Assembly (NCBI GenBank): GCA_023101725.1
Contig: JALJCO010013358.1
Span: 310,001-374,000, forward strand
Source of the DNA: Atherinomorus stipes
Lineage: Eukaryota; Chordata; Actinopteri; Atheriniformes; Atherinidae
Direction: 5' to 3'
DNA: 64,000 nucleotides
The notes beneath the pieces are model-generated. The model searched no databases, was not told where the DNA came from, and saw nothing but the letters and a program-made list of their open reading frames with translations. This document shows positions 25,852 through 37,754 of the stretch, piece after piece. Positions within the stretch are counted from its first letter, which is position 1. Each line of letters starts with the position of its first letter. The position numbers and the translations under genes are program-made.

Positions 25852-25859
25852 GTGTATAC

Positions 25860-28035
25860 CAAAGGGGGCTAAGGGGGAAAATTGAGATTGGGCCTTAGTG
25901 CCAAGATGCACAAAGCTTTTACAGGGCTGTGTACAAGTTTTACGCCACTGCTTATTTATTTATATTTTGCTGTCAAGCAGCCAGACTTTTTTTCCCTGAT
26001 GTTGAACACAGACCTTGAGCAGTAGCTTTCCAGGCTTTTTGAAAGTCTGTCAAAGTTTTGGCATTTGGTGCTTTTTCACTCATTTTCGGTCAAGTCTTTC
26101 TACTTCACCACTTTTAGACGAATGGAGTCACTAAAGCATAAAAAGGGCACAAAATTCAAGGAATGAACCTGTTGTGTCCACACATACTGTAACTGACAAC
26201 TAAACATTGAGTTTAATATGAATTTAACCCTTACACACTTTGTAACAAGCAGCCTGTCACAAAGACTTTTTTTCCCCCTTCTTTTTTTAGTAGCATCGGG
26301 AAAGCAAATCTCAAGTGCAGTATGGCATGGTATTTGTGCACCAACAAGGTGATTCCCAAAGAACTGTTAGCTGAAAACCTGGCACATCTCAGCGTGATGT
26401 TCAGTGTGTCACTAAAATCTGACAAAACAGAAAGACAAAAGATGTGTTTGGAACAGAAAAGTACAGCAGATGAAAAGTATCTGGAAGTGATGCTCTGATA
26501 AAGGAGGAAAAGATCCAGTAAAGAGCTGACACGGGATCTGAGAGTTGCATCTGCTGCACAAAGGTGCCAAATATTGACTTCTAATTGCCGTTTAAACTGC
26601 TTTTCCATTTATGTTTGCACATTTCAATACATTTGTCTCCTACTTTCTGTTTCTGTGGCTTCATATAACTCAATACATGTTGGTTAGACTTGTGCTGAAC
26701 TGCATTTTCTCTACAAGCTTTAAATTTTGTGATCATTAGCTTGTTTGGATTCAGCTCAACCTTTCAGATTAGTTGAGGCAGAAATATGGGGAGGAATTAC
26801 CATTTTGCGGAGCACCCACTGATGCATGCTATGACTAATTGTCATCACAAATGCTGTTTTTGGTTTAAAAAATATCAGTCAGCATAGTCATATTGATGGC
26901 TTGTCATCAATAAAAACTGATTTACTATTAACTGGTTTCACATTCAGAATCAGTGTGCATCAGCTGACGTTTGGATTGAAGAGGTCGTTTCTGTCATCCT
27001 AGCGTTAGTTTACTTTTAAAAAGCTTGTTTGGATGAACCACACAGCTTGTAAGCACATGCTTATTTACTCACACCATCTCCAGACAAATTAGTTTTCTCT
27101 GAGTTGTCCTCAGCTGCAGGCCGGGCCAAAGCACAGCTGTTACAACTAACTGCAGCACTTTAAAAAGTCTCTCAGCAGTATGAATCACTCCGTTTGGCTA
27201 ATGTATCCAGGATTCACTGCAGATGATGAAGTACCTAATCATCCTTTACCCTCATTAATGAAATACTGAGCAGAATGCTGTAGTTTTAAGAATCTGATTT
27301 AAGCAGAGCTATACATTTCTGTCACTGCAGGCAAAATTTAAACTAATGATCATATCATTGTTCTTCTCTCCCCTCCCCAACTTCTGGCTTGTCATGCACT
27401 GCTAATATGGACATCCACGCAGGCTCAGGTCAGTGCCATTCATTGTGTACATGTACTCTGCTTTAGCTAATAAGGACAAAATGCATGCCAGATCTGTCCA
27501 AGTCGCACACACTTCTATCCCCTCTGCTCCTTTGATCACGACAGAGAACAATAGTGAGGAGAGAGAGCTACATGGAAATAATTTATGTGAAATGCATTTG
27601 GATGATATTCCATCTGCTTTTACCTTGCCTTACCCTATTTCCTTAAGAACATTAGGACTTTGTTATATTCTAAATGGGTTTTAGAGCGTGTCCTCAAAGA
27701 AACTGAGCTGAGTAATGCACTTGGATTGCTTATCTAAGAAAATTGATCCTAGAACTTTTTAAATGAGAACAAAAGGGCAGAAGATGGAGACGGCCAAACC
27801 AGTGAGAGAAGCCTGTTTATAGCAGATGGATTTTACTGACTTTCTATGTCTATTCCACATTTTTCATGCCCCTGTTAAATGCACGTGATCCAAGATTTTC
27901 TTGGGGACATATTTATGTATTTATTTCATTTTTTATTTTTGCTCTTCTTTTGTGTTTTACTGCAGTACACCAGCTTTTACCTGATGACTTTATTTCATCC
28001 CATTTGAGACATAACTCAATATCCAATACCCTAGA
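25860..28035. other. Intronic sequence, no gene seen
   Basis: I found no coding or repeat feature that can be supported. The 125-codon minus frame at 26231-26608 has no recognisable domain. Confidence 0.45.
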
Positions 28036-28457
28036 CTGTAAGAAATTTTTGTGGAATTTAAAGTAAAAAATTGTTAGATAACAGGAAAAGACTGCAAAAT
28101 CGAAACTGTATACTAGTGTATTAGATACATGTCATTACTGTAAATTGAGAAATGGTGTTGAACTGTACCTGTTACTTTAGTAATATGTAAAAAGACATAA
28201 TTTACAATATAAAGTTACAATATAAAGTGTGGTAAGATTAACGGGGAAATACTATAATGTCACAAATATGTAAGTACACTGAAATTAACGGTATTGTGCT
28301 GTTTAAATTACAGATTTAGTGATATATTTTAAATTAGAGGAAAGATATGAATTTGGCGATATCCGAAGATAAAAAACTAGGGAAAAACAAAGCTGAAAAA
28401 AATAACTAGACATTGCAAATAGCAGTTTTATTATCCAATTCCGACACTTTATAAAAA

Positions 28458-28882
28458 TAGGGGTGTGAAAAAATATTGATACACTGAAATATCGCAATAT
28501 ATTCATATGCCAATATCAAATCGATATTTGAAAAAAAGTGGCATTGATCTCTTTTACTTACAAAATCTTACAAGATTTCATCGTTTTGTTAAAAAAATCT
28601 CTCGATATTTTGTGAATTCCTGGAGATTTCGTAATTGAATGATGAAATATTGCAAGATTTCATTAGTAAAATAGATGGATACTGCGTTTTTAAATGTCGA
28701 AATGATATCTGCATATGAAAATATCACAAAATTTTGGTGAATTCTCTTGAGATTTCATAACAGCACGATGAAATATTGCGAGATTTTGGTAGTAAAATAG
28801 ATGGATACTGCATTTTTGAATGTTTATATCAGCATAAAAATATCACAATATTTCAGTGTATCAATGTTTTTTCCCACCCCTA
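28458..28882. mobile_element. hAT-like MITE, TAGGGGTG termini
   Basis: The 425-bp element has inverted ends: the left reads taggggtgtgaaaaaatatt and the right, complemented, ctaggggtgggaaaaaacat. Similarity continues for about 45 bp (gatacactgaaatat). The interior repeats aaatattgc.agatt blocks. Flanking 8-mers do not match, so the insertion is old or the duplication has decayed. Confidence 0.8.
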
Positions 28883-29217
28883 GTCTTTAGAAGTTTTAAA
28901 GTCTATAAAAATGAAGTTTTTGAAGAAGAAGAAGCAGAGGAAGAAGTTTTGTTTTTAGACTTTAGAAACAGAGGCCTGACTGGTTAAATATTGGTTGAAT
29001 ACGGTGGGGTGGTTGATGTCCGATATTAAGATTTAAGGCCGATACAGGCAGATACTGATAGGGGGCCAATTATATTGTGCATCCCTAAATTTATGTTATA
29101 AAACTGTTTACAATTCAGCAAGAACACACCACAGATGTAAAAAACTTACCACTGTAAGTTAAGAAATCATTAATAACTTTTTTTCTTACTGTTATAATAT
29201 GTGGAAAACATTTGTGT

Positions 29218-29290
<73 letters not shown>
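29218..29290. repeat. (CA)n-(TA)n compound microsatellite
   Basis: About 18 CA units run directly into about 17 TA units. Confidence 0.95.
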
Positions 29291-29295
<5 letters not shown>

Positions 29296-30263
29296 ATTAT
29301 ATTTTAATAGTTATTTACTGTAAACAACATTGTATTTAACCCTGTAATTTACAGTTCTATAAAACCATACTGTAATGTCTTATACGTCATCACCATATTT
29401 TTACGGTAAAATTCTGGCAGGCACAGCTGCCAATAGTTTACCGTGAAATATACAGTTTTTTTGGTCTTTTTTTACAGTGTATCTAAAGTATGGTGGCACT
29501 CTAACCAATTTGTGCTTTGGTTATACAGTGTTGGCTTGTTTGTCAATGGGTTTAATGCTCAGCAAAGAGTATATAGAGTAGAGTGAGAAAACAGACATGC
29601 AAGCCTTTTTATTTATTTATTTTTCCTGGTGTTTCTGAACTGTGTTTCTGCAGCAGTAGTTGAGAAACTGCGAGCAGGGCAGTTGCCAGTTTACCCAGCA
29701 GGGGCATCTGCTAGGACAGATGGGAGATGATGACGGTGTGTAATAGGCATCTGTGTGGCCCGTAGGGGAGGGAATACTCGGCACTCTTTCCCACTCTCTA
29801 GTCTGAGCACACACACTCAAGCACACACACTTACTGACACACATTACAGCTTGTCATAGCTTTTTCCGCAAACTGTCCTCAAGAGCATACCTTTTACTGT
29901 GGCAGACAGTTACATAGATTGAGAGTAAACATGTGTTTTAGCGGAGCATTGTGCCGGCTGTTCCCTTGGTTATACAGACATGCCAGATTCACCGGTTCAC
30001 TGCAGAGGAGTGAATAGGCTCAAAATCCAACCAATTGCATCGTTGGCTGAAGGGGCTGTTGCCATGGTCATTGTCGTTTTAATGCACCTTGTGCCATTCT
30101 ATCCATGTCTCACTAAGGCTTATTTCAGTGTGGACTAAATAGTTTTTGTCCCTTTGTTGCGGGCAGCCTTTTGAGAGCATTTACTTGCTGTAGTAAAAGG
30201 CTGACTTTCTGAAGAACTGAACTTCTGTTTCTAAAAACGTACTTGCATGCTTTCAGTTATATG

Positions 30264-30282
30264 CCCCCCCCCCCCCCCCCCC
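30264..30282. repeat. Poly(C) tract
   Basis: A run of 19 C residues. Length is likely variable or uncertain. Confidence 0.9.
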
Positions 30283-30483
30283 ATTCATATACTGACTGTT
30301 GAAAATAAAAATGGCATCACTCTTGACATTACTCACAGGATTCCTTCACCTCAGAAATTAGGGCAATGACTTCTGGGTGCGAGAACATGTTGGATAAGTT
30401 ATACCCAAAAAGACAGATGTATCAGTGACACAGACACATTTTCCAACAGAGACAAGTATCGCTTATGAAAGTGATGACTGAAA

Positions 30484-30839
30484 TAGTGATGCATAATATG
30501 CAATACCGATAACTGATCATTATCTGCTTCTCATAGCAGATTCCAATATTAGAGCTGAAAATTATGTAATATTCATTCCTTGTGAAAAATTTGGAAACAA
30601 AATTCTGTTGCAGATCCAGTAGTACATCAGAATGCTGCGCGTCCAGTGTGACCTTATGTTGTTCACATGCTTCACGGATAAAAAGAATTTAAAAAACAAA
30701 TAAAAAACAACAAACTGTGTGTTTATCACCAAACAGCATCTGCCATTTATTGGTAATTATATCGGCCGATAATCAATAATCAGTTTTAATGTCAATATCG
30801 GCTGGTACGATATCTGGCCAATAATATTGTGCATCTCTA
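30484..30839. mobile_element. hAT-like MITE with near-perfect TSD
   Basis: This 356-bp element has inverted ends tagtgatgcataatat and (complement of right end) tagagatgcacaatat. It is flanked by gactgaaa (30476-30483) and gattgaaa (30840-30847), an 8-bp duplication with one change. Internal ggccgata blocks relate it to the 40225-41315 family. Confidence 0.82.
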
Positions 30840-30847
30840 GATTGAAA

Positions 30848-31370
30848 ATGTTCCACATACAGTTGTGTTGAAAGTTCCCTTTCCCTCCCATCAAAGAAAA
30901 GGCTACATTCACAGTAATTCAAATAACAAGAAACTAATAAAATAAAAATATTTACTCATTTTAATAATTTGGTAAAGTATTGATTTTCAATTGTGGTTTA
31001 AAAATAATAATAAAAAACAAACAAAACTGCAAAATAGAACACCTTGATCGTGAACAATGGACCAAAATACCTGTGAACAGGTGCAGGAGTCTGATTGAAC
31101 ATAACAAAAAAACACTTGATTCCGCTGATCGCTTCGAAGTTTTGTTCAATAAAATTTTAGTTCAGGAGCCTTATCATGTTTGTGCATTTGGTTTTTCGTA
31201 AAAAAATATTATTTTTGTCTATTTCAACTTATTTCACTGGCAGCTGATATTTTTTTCCCCTTATTTAATGGGGGGGGGGTATGTAAACTTCCAAGCACAA
31301 CTGTATATACTGTATTTTTCCTTTGCTCAAGACTATGAATGGGCTTTTAAATACTTTACTGTTTCAACAT
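30848..31370. other. Intronic sequence, no gene seen
   Basis: No feature of note. An A-rich patch and a G-run (31270-31279) are present. Confidence 0.4.
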
Positions 31371-32884
31371 ACCTGCTTGAGTTAATGGGTCATTGTGAAG
31401 AATTTGACAACAAGCTGTTGGATCTGTTTGATTTCAGTCAGCACACTAAGGTGTGATGGAGCAGAGAGACATTTAAAACCTGCCAGACAGCCCTCGAGGA
31501 CCTGAGTTGGCCATCCTTGCTATAGTTCCTGCCCTGCAGGTTTTCTATGTCTCCCTGCTCCAACACACTAGATTCAAATGAATCTAACAGCATATGAAGT
31601 TCTGCACAATGACTCATTAATTTGAGCAGGTGTGCTGAATCATGGAGGCTTAGAAATCCTGCAGGCAGTGATGGAAATAACGGCATTAGAATAAGCAGCG
31701 TTACTAACGGCACTGCTTTCCTCAGTAACCGGCTAATCTAACTAATTACTATGTCTGTCATTACAACGTCGTTACCGTCACTGTCCTTCACTGACAGCAC
31801 GTTACTGTTGTTATGTTAGATTCATTTTTGTTCTTGGTGAACGGAAGTTTCACATTTGTTGGCACTATATTGTGCTGGAGAGGGGTGGAGGGATACGGAG
31901 ATACCTGGAAACACTCGCCCATACACTCAATGTGGTCTCCAGGACCCTGTGGTCTCCAGGGCTGCAGACGCATGCCTCTCCATACACTCATGTTTGAGTA
32001 AAAATAACAGTTGCTGTGTTCTGTTGAGAGCGGCTGCATGTCAGGTTTGAAGAGGTTCGTGTTGAGCCTCTGCGGACCTATACAGGGCGTACGGCGATGA
32101 CAGCGTCACCAGCCTGACACAGAAGCAGCGGGAGTATGAATCCAGTTTAGAAAACAGCATCATAGTTCAAGCAACAAGTTTTCCTGAATTACTTCTCTCC
32201 CCCAAGACCCAAATTCAGTTAATCGTTGATAAGATATATTACACTAGTTCTGCACATTGGTCTTCATCTAACTGGGAGGGAAGGGGAAACAGTGATGACG
32301 ATGATAATGGACTGATAAACTATCATTGTATACCCGGGTCATGTGTGCAGCCGAACACGCGCGCACACAACGGGAAGAATTATAAACTGGAATCATCACA
32401 AACATCAGTTTCCCCACAGAGATAAAATACATGAACATGATGAGAAACATTGATTAGAAACTTTGTTTTTCTTTATGGAGGCTGGAAGCTGTTATACTGA
32501 TCATGTAGACCTGAAGCTCCTCTCCTGAGGAAGAGACAGAGCCTCGACATCCATCAGTCCTAGTGTCCGTGTTTTTTCTGTTCGTAATTATACTGTAAAG
32601 TTTCTATTTCATTTGTTTGTCAGATCTATTATTCACTTTTATCACAAATTATTCAACATAAAGATTAATTTAAATTTATATCAAAAGGAAGATTAAAAAG
32701 TAATGTAATAATTACTTTTCCAAGTAATTAGTTATTTTTATAAAGCTGTAACTTCATTACTAACGCCATTATTTCTGGGGAGAAGTAATTAGTAACTATA
32801 ATTAATTACTTTTTAATTTAATTATGCCTGCAGGATTGTGGCCCTTGAGAACTAGAGCTGGACACCCCTGCTACAGACCAACTA
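31371..32884. repeat. Palindromic dispersed repeat split by an insertion
   Basis: The left part (31371-31665) contains an inverted pair: cctgcttgagttaatgggtc at 31375 and its approximate complement at about 31600-31625. It also has ccagacagccctcgaggacc. The right part resumes at 32827 with cctgcaggattgtggccctt and tggacacccctgc. This is a common teleost repeat. A 1.16-kb element sits at the inner junction. Confidence 0.65.
31666..32826. mobile_element. Inserted element with 8-bp CCTGCAGG duplication
   Basis: The element starts cagtgatggaaataacggca and ends ttttaatttaattatg. The same 8-mer cctgcagg lies directly outside each end (31658-31665, 32827-32834), which is what a hAT-type insertion leaves. 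Subterminal blocks gaaataacggcattag and, complemented, gaaataatggcgttagtaat are inverted. I recognise the family loosely as a hAT-like teleost repeat with taacgcc..tattt ends. The interior has no intact coding frame. Confidence 0.7.
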
Positions 32885-33042
32885 GTTTTACAGATACATG
32901 TAGCATGTTTTTCTGCATGTCAGGTTTTTTGTTCTCTTTTGTTTTGTTTTTTTCAGGTTGCTGCTTTCTGCTTTTTTACAAAATGTCCCTTTCCTTCTGT
33001 TTATGTGTGCCTGTGTGTGTGTTTGCTCATGCATGCATGCAG

Positions 33043-33176
33043 GTGTACCAGGCCATACCGTGCAACAGGGAGTGCAGCCAATATGAGTGGAGGACTGAAC
33101 CCTGGTCCATTTGCACCATCAATACAGTGGACGACCTGCCAGCCTGCGGGGAGGGAGTCCAAAGCCGCAAGATCAG
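33043..33176 (+). CDS. thsd7b: THSD7B-like gene, internal exon 1 of 6 in window
   Basis: This 134-nt exon encodes VYQAIPCNREC through ...GEGVQSRKI plus the first two bases of an Arg codon. It starts in phase 0 after a cag acceptor at 33040-33042 and stops before a gtcagt donor at 33177. The peptide carries six cysteines, a Trp pair in the pattern of a thrombospondin type-1 repeat (WRTEPWSIC), and the string DDLPACGEGVQSRKI, which I associate with THSD7B rather than THSD7A. THSD7 proteins are large type I membrane proteins with many extracellular TSP-1 repeats. This exon would lie in the C-terminal third of the ectodomain. The acceptor tract is mostly TG and ATGC repeats, so its pyrimidine tract is unusual. 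The preceding exon is not in the window. Exon status is near certain; the paralogue call is from memory. Confidence 0.92.
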
Positions 33177-34182
33177 GTCAGTGAGTGTGTTAGACTTGGC
33201 AGACTGATTGCTTGGCATTGCTACACACAACAGTAGGGGCTGGACTGGCAGCCCTGCTTTGGCTGGCACTCTCACTAGTCATTCACACTTGCTGTGCGAA
33301 GGAAAACAATCAGTCATTCCAAACTTATGCGTCACAAAAGAGCATTGATGGGTTATTTGCAGTTTTTGGATCTTAGTGGCTCTTAAATTAGCCACAGGGA
33401 CATTAATGTTTTGTAATTGGAACTGGTATTAGCTTAAGTGCTGTTTTAAAAGTTAACATTTAGTGGTTTGCTTTGTCTACTTTAATTTCAAGACGGAAAA
33501 ACATAATCAACCTTGCACATTAGGAAAAAGGTGGCAGTACAATATGACACACTAATGAGTGCAGTTTTCAGGAACAAAACATAATAAGCTGTCTGGAAAT
33601 CTGCAAACAACTCAGAATCAAGAACTATGTGGTGGATAATGAGCTGTTTGAGCAGACTGGAAGATTCTGCATTAATAAAACATTAGGGAATGATTTGTTC
33701 ATAAATATTTGTAGAGAGCAAAAGCAATCACTTTTTCCAAAGTTGTTCATGATAAACTCCCCCTCAAAAAACACAGAGATTATGATAAGCTCCCTTACAT
33801 GCAAGAACATTTGGTGAATCCACCCAGAAAGCCATTTTTCTACTTTTAATAATGTCATAAACCAACTTTGACTGTAAACATATGAACAATAATCCTAACA
33901 GGCGGTTCTCATTTGGATATCAGTCATTTTAGGAAACGACCATTTCTGTCATTTCTTTTGCCAAAACCAGTGGATCGACTTTTCCAGCTCATGTTTCAGT
34001 TTGGTTCAGTTAAATAAATAGTGGAGACTTTTTAAAATAAACAAACTCCACAACCTGGCCTGAGGGTGAAATAAAGATAATCCATCCGAGTCAGAAACGT
34101 CAAGATGCTTTGCAAACTCATAGAGGTGCTCATCTTTGACGGCCCAAGAGGAATCACAGAGCTGCATCTGCTGTTCTGCTAG
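33177..34182 (+). other. thsd7b: thsd7b intron, 1.0 kb
   Basis: Bounded by gtcagt and ctgctag. No repeat or gene recognised inside. Confidence 0.85.
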
Positions 34183-34339
34183 GTGTGTGAAGAAGGGAAC
34201 GATGAGTGGGGAGGATGGCAGCGTGGACGATAGTCTGTGTGATCAGGAGGAAATGCCACCCAGAGCCCAGGTCTGCCATCTGGCCTGCCCCAATGACTGC
34301 GTTATGTCACCCTGGGGTCCTTGGAGCAACTGCCCTTTG
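34183..34339 (+). CDS. thsd7b: THSD7B-like gene, internal exon 2
   Basis: This 157-nt exon supplies the last base of the split Arg codon and then 52 codons, ending CPL, followed by a consensus gtaaga donor at 34340. The acceptor is ctgttctgctag. Key features are DDSLCDQEEMPPRAQVC and the WxxW motif MSPWGPWSNC, which opens the next TSP-1 repeat and is a C-mannosylation type motif. The spacing of cysteines (CVKK, SLCD, QVCHLACPNDC) is that of THSD7 family repeats. It is separated from the previous exon by a short 1006-nt intron, and its phase fits both neighbours exactly. No stop or frameshift is seen. The protein would act outside the cell or at the cell surface. Confidence 0.92.
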
Positions 34340-34499
34340 GTAAGAAACAAAACATTTTTGCATGTTTTCTTAGCTGACAGTTTCTAGAACAGTAAGTTGA
34401 CCAACTCTACTTTGATCATCATGTACAAAAATGATGACGATCCATTTCAAATACTTGGAAGTGTTTGTAGGAGTGTTTGCCAGCTGTGTCAGTCTTTTC

Positions 34500-34528
34500 C
34501 TCTACGAGGTCTACCTGGTATCAATCAG

Positions 34529-34559
<31 letters not shown>

Positions 34560-34610
34560 TGAAGCGCTTTTCAAGCATGTTGCGACTCAAAGTGCTTTAG
34601 GGCTACAGTA
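34500..34610. repeat. (AATC)n and LINE-type tail
   Basis: Tandem aatc units (34525-34558) are followed by gaagcgcttttcaagcat and actcaaagtgctttaggg, resembling the complement or relic of a fish LINE/SINE 3' end with its tetranucleotide tail. Confidence 0.5.
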
Positions 34611-35325
34611 TCCTTCTCCGACTGCGTAATGCATTATCTAACTGCGTGACCACGGAGACCCCTCCAGCCTTCATTGTTCCCTGTCATGGTGCTGGATACG
34701 CTGTGCAATTTCCCGCCCCATCAGTAGGGGTCGCTACACAAGACTGACCTAATCCCATGATGCCAATGGCCGGTAACCTCGGTAGTTATTTTGCTTCCGG
34801 CATTGTCACTATATTTAGCAAATTTTCAGACCCTTCTAGCGACTTCTTTTCAAAAAAGCGACTAACGACAAATCTAGTGACTTTTCCTGGTGTTCATGGA
34901 GACGGATAAAGTATTATATCGCTCCATCCACTCAGCAGGTGCTGCCTGCCGTCGGCCCCTCCCTCCCTGTTTCCTGGCACTCACTCATCTGTTCACGCTG
35001 TCCTGGTGCAGGCAGCAGACCTTCCAAGTTGCTGTGAGATGATCACGCCTCCTCATCCAGATTATTTCCCATGAGTTGTGGCACAACTTGGTTTTCTTTT
35101 CACCATGACTCAAATGTGTATGTCACCCCTTCAGTCCCCTTGTAAATTAGCACTGGAGGGACCGAAGGAGCCAGGAACAATAAATATATTATAAAAGCAT
35201 CAAATAGACACATAAAATACATTAAACGTTGAATAGAAACAACTAAAATCTCCAAACGGTAATAAAAAGGCAATCAGAAGACAAATAGTGAATAATTACA
35301 AAATATTAGATTAACCAATTACTAC
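34611..35325. other. Intronic sequence, no gene seen
   Basis: No coding feature. The segment at 34790-34890 (tagcgacttcttttcaaaaa) may be a further transposon relic. Confidence 0.4.
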
Positions 35326-36115
35326 TTAAAGGAGTGATGACATAGCAGTTAAAAACTAGTTTATGTTGTTGGCATTACTGCATATGTAAATACTCCAAAG
35401 AAAAAAACGGCATTTTTTACAGCGGAGTATTGTTTTGAAACGCCAGACCTCACTTCCTCAGTAATACAGTTGGGTCCGGTGATGATATGGAGCTTTACCC
35501 GGAGACCACGTTGACTTCATTTTGATTGGCTACACCTTATTTCGCTATGACCTTATTTGGAGAATCTAGGTCAAACTGCGGTCGGAGTTTGCTAAAGGCT
35601 AACTGCTAGCAACATGGGCACTTCAGACAGTGTGAGCTACGTTTATCAGACAAGACAGCATTTAGAAAATAAATAAACTTACAGGTAATGACAAGGTTGT
35701 GGCCCCCTCCCTCAGTGTTGTTGCAGAAGTTTTCTTTTAAATCCATTTGTTTGAAAACCCAGACCTGACTGCAGAGAAGTTACTACTAGCTCCTTACACG
35801 AAGCTGAATCAGACAGGGAGGGGAGGGGGGAGCAGACGGTGCATAGACCGTTAGGAGAGAGAGAGGGGGGGCGCTGTTTACTTGATAGTGTGCTCTTATT
35901 GGAGCAATTAAATTACGTAGAATGATAGAACTACGTAGAATGATAGCCTGCTGTCTGATTCAACTGTTTCTGAGCAGAGAGACAAAGCTGACAGACCATA
36001 AACAGGAACTTTGATTCTCACTCTGGACATTCACATGGCCTCATCAGTGCACAACAGATCATATTATACCCCCAAAATCCCAGAAAAGTGAAATTTGATG
36101 TCATGGCACCTTTAA
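35326..36115. mobile_element. TTAA-type element B
   Basis: The ends are ttaaaggagtgatgacat on the left and, complemented, ttaaaggtgccatgacat on the right: inverted repeats starting with TTAAAGG. Length is 790 bp, non-coding. Its right TTAA (36112-36115) is also the left TTAA of the next element. TTAA targets are used by Kolobok and piggyBac transposons, and TTAAAGG ends recall the T2-type MITEs of frogs and fish (from memory). Confidence 0.78.
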
Positions 36116-36547
36116 AGGATGTAGGGGCAGGATTAAAAAATGAGACTCGTGGTGACGCAACTAGCGCTGCAGGTAGCCAGCCAAGACAGCACTGGAGCAC
36201 GCACAAACTGACGGTGTAACGCTGTTTACTACCCCAATAAAGTCTTTTTCTTTGCAGTGCCACTTTTTAGTGTCTTCCAGTTGATCTTGGTTGTTTGCTG
36301 ATGGCAGAAGAATCCATAACTATCTCTTACAGTCTTTGAATCCAGCGCGACCATCTTTTTCCTGTATCAAAGCTGTCAGGGGACGCTACAGCATCAATTG
36401 ATGTCACATTCGTAGGACTGCACAGGAAATTCAGCCACTGAATCGCAGCGCATTATGCAGCACACAGTCCGTTCAAGGCGACGGAGAGAGACGTGGGTGG
36501 GCTCGTTCTTTCTGGTTTTTAGCACTTCATCACCCTTGCTCCTTTAA
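36112..36547 (+). mobile_element. TTAA-type element C, complete copy
   Basis: It starts ttaaaggatgtaggggcagg and ends cttgctcctttaa, with TTAA at both limits (36112-36115, 36544-36547). Length is 436 bp. Two other copies (24419-24889 and the split minus copy 9077-10608) define the family. No open frame of note. The first four bases are shared with element B. Confidence 0.8.
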
Positions 36548-37754
36548 TAAGTAAAAATCAACTAAAAGCCAAACTAAAAAGGTGGGTCATGAGCCTATTC
36601 TTAAAAACATGAATGTTCTCTGCGTCCCTGAGATCCTCCTACAGACTGTAGAGGCAATATTAAATACTGAAATATATTTCATTCAGCATGTTAGAAGTGT
36701 TGTTTAAGGGTTTCCTTTTTTTTTTCTTTTTTGTGAGCAGTGCATTTTGGACATCAGAGCAAATGTTCATAGCTAAAAGCTCACTTTTTTTCTTTTAACA
36801 ACTAAAATGAGGCCATTTAAACTTTTGACAAGTAATACATAAGCTACATGTCAACTCCCTGAGAAATAAATACTTTCCATAATGTAGTAATAGCTGTGGG
36901 AATTGGATGAATATAAAATAACAAACACCAGCTGCTAACAAACTTACAAATGCTAAAATATGCTTTCTGACCTCATCTAAAGTTGTGTTTATATTATTAA
37001 AAATGTATGTTTTGCATGATCATCATTTCCACAATGCAAATATCTGAGACTGTTAAAAATTAATCAGTTTTCACTCTTTGAAAACTGACTTCAGTATTTA
37101 TACATCTTCATCTTTTTTCTCGAGAAGAAAGTATCTTTGATCCAATTTCATGAAAGATAATCTAAAACATAAGCATATGATATGATAATTGACACAACTT
37201 TTCTTCATTAGATTGTTATTGAGTTATTGTGACGTATCTGTGATGCTGTCACACTTTCTGCACAGTTTGATGAAAAGAAATAAGATCCGCTAATCTGTTT
37301 CCATTTTCCACTGAAGCTGAGGCTTCAGCTTAAGCAACGTTGCTGCCAGTGTTTGTGGCCACAGGCTAGTGGCCACATGGCCGTAGCCGTGTTATAGGTT
37401 TTCTGTCTGCCATAACAGTTCACTGAACTGGAACATTGGAAGCAGAGAAAGAGCAAGATGTGGGGAAAAAGAGCCAGAGAGATCACTTAATTAGTCTGAG
37501 TTCTCTCCACTGACATTTAATCTTATTCAATCTTTCAGTCTACAACTTTTGGAAGCACTATTAGAAATTTGAAACAAGTTCAAGTGCATCAGGGAGTATG
37601 ATATTAATAAAGCTGATAAATTGAAAGATAATGAAAGATGTTGCAGAAGAGCTTTTTTTTTTAGTTTGTTCCACAGCTGAAAGATTTGGCTTAAAATATA
37701 TCAGCTTGCTTTGTGTATTGAATCTGAATCTCATGCACCTTGGGAACCTGGTAG
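36548..37754. other. Intronic sequence, no gene seen
   Basis: AT-rich DNA. Nothing could be assigned to a gene or known repeat. Confidence 0.4.

Larger units (their letters stand above)
28036..29482. mobile_element. ACTGTAA-ended element with later insertions
   Basis: The left edge (agactgtaagaaatttttg) and right edge (tttttttacagtgta) are imperfect inverted repeats, and ggcacagctgccaatagt near the right end is the palindromic core of a fish repeat that also occurs at 49640-50240. Inside lie a hAT MITE (28458-28882), a fragment ending gtgcatcccta (29097), and CA/TA microsatellites. Confidence 0.5.

Noticed and set aside
34136..34182. Upstream ATG extension of exon 2
   Set aside because: The sequence before 34183 is intron ending in a tag acceptor; the phase matches the preceding exon only from 34183.
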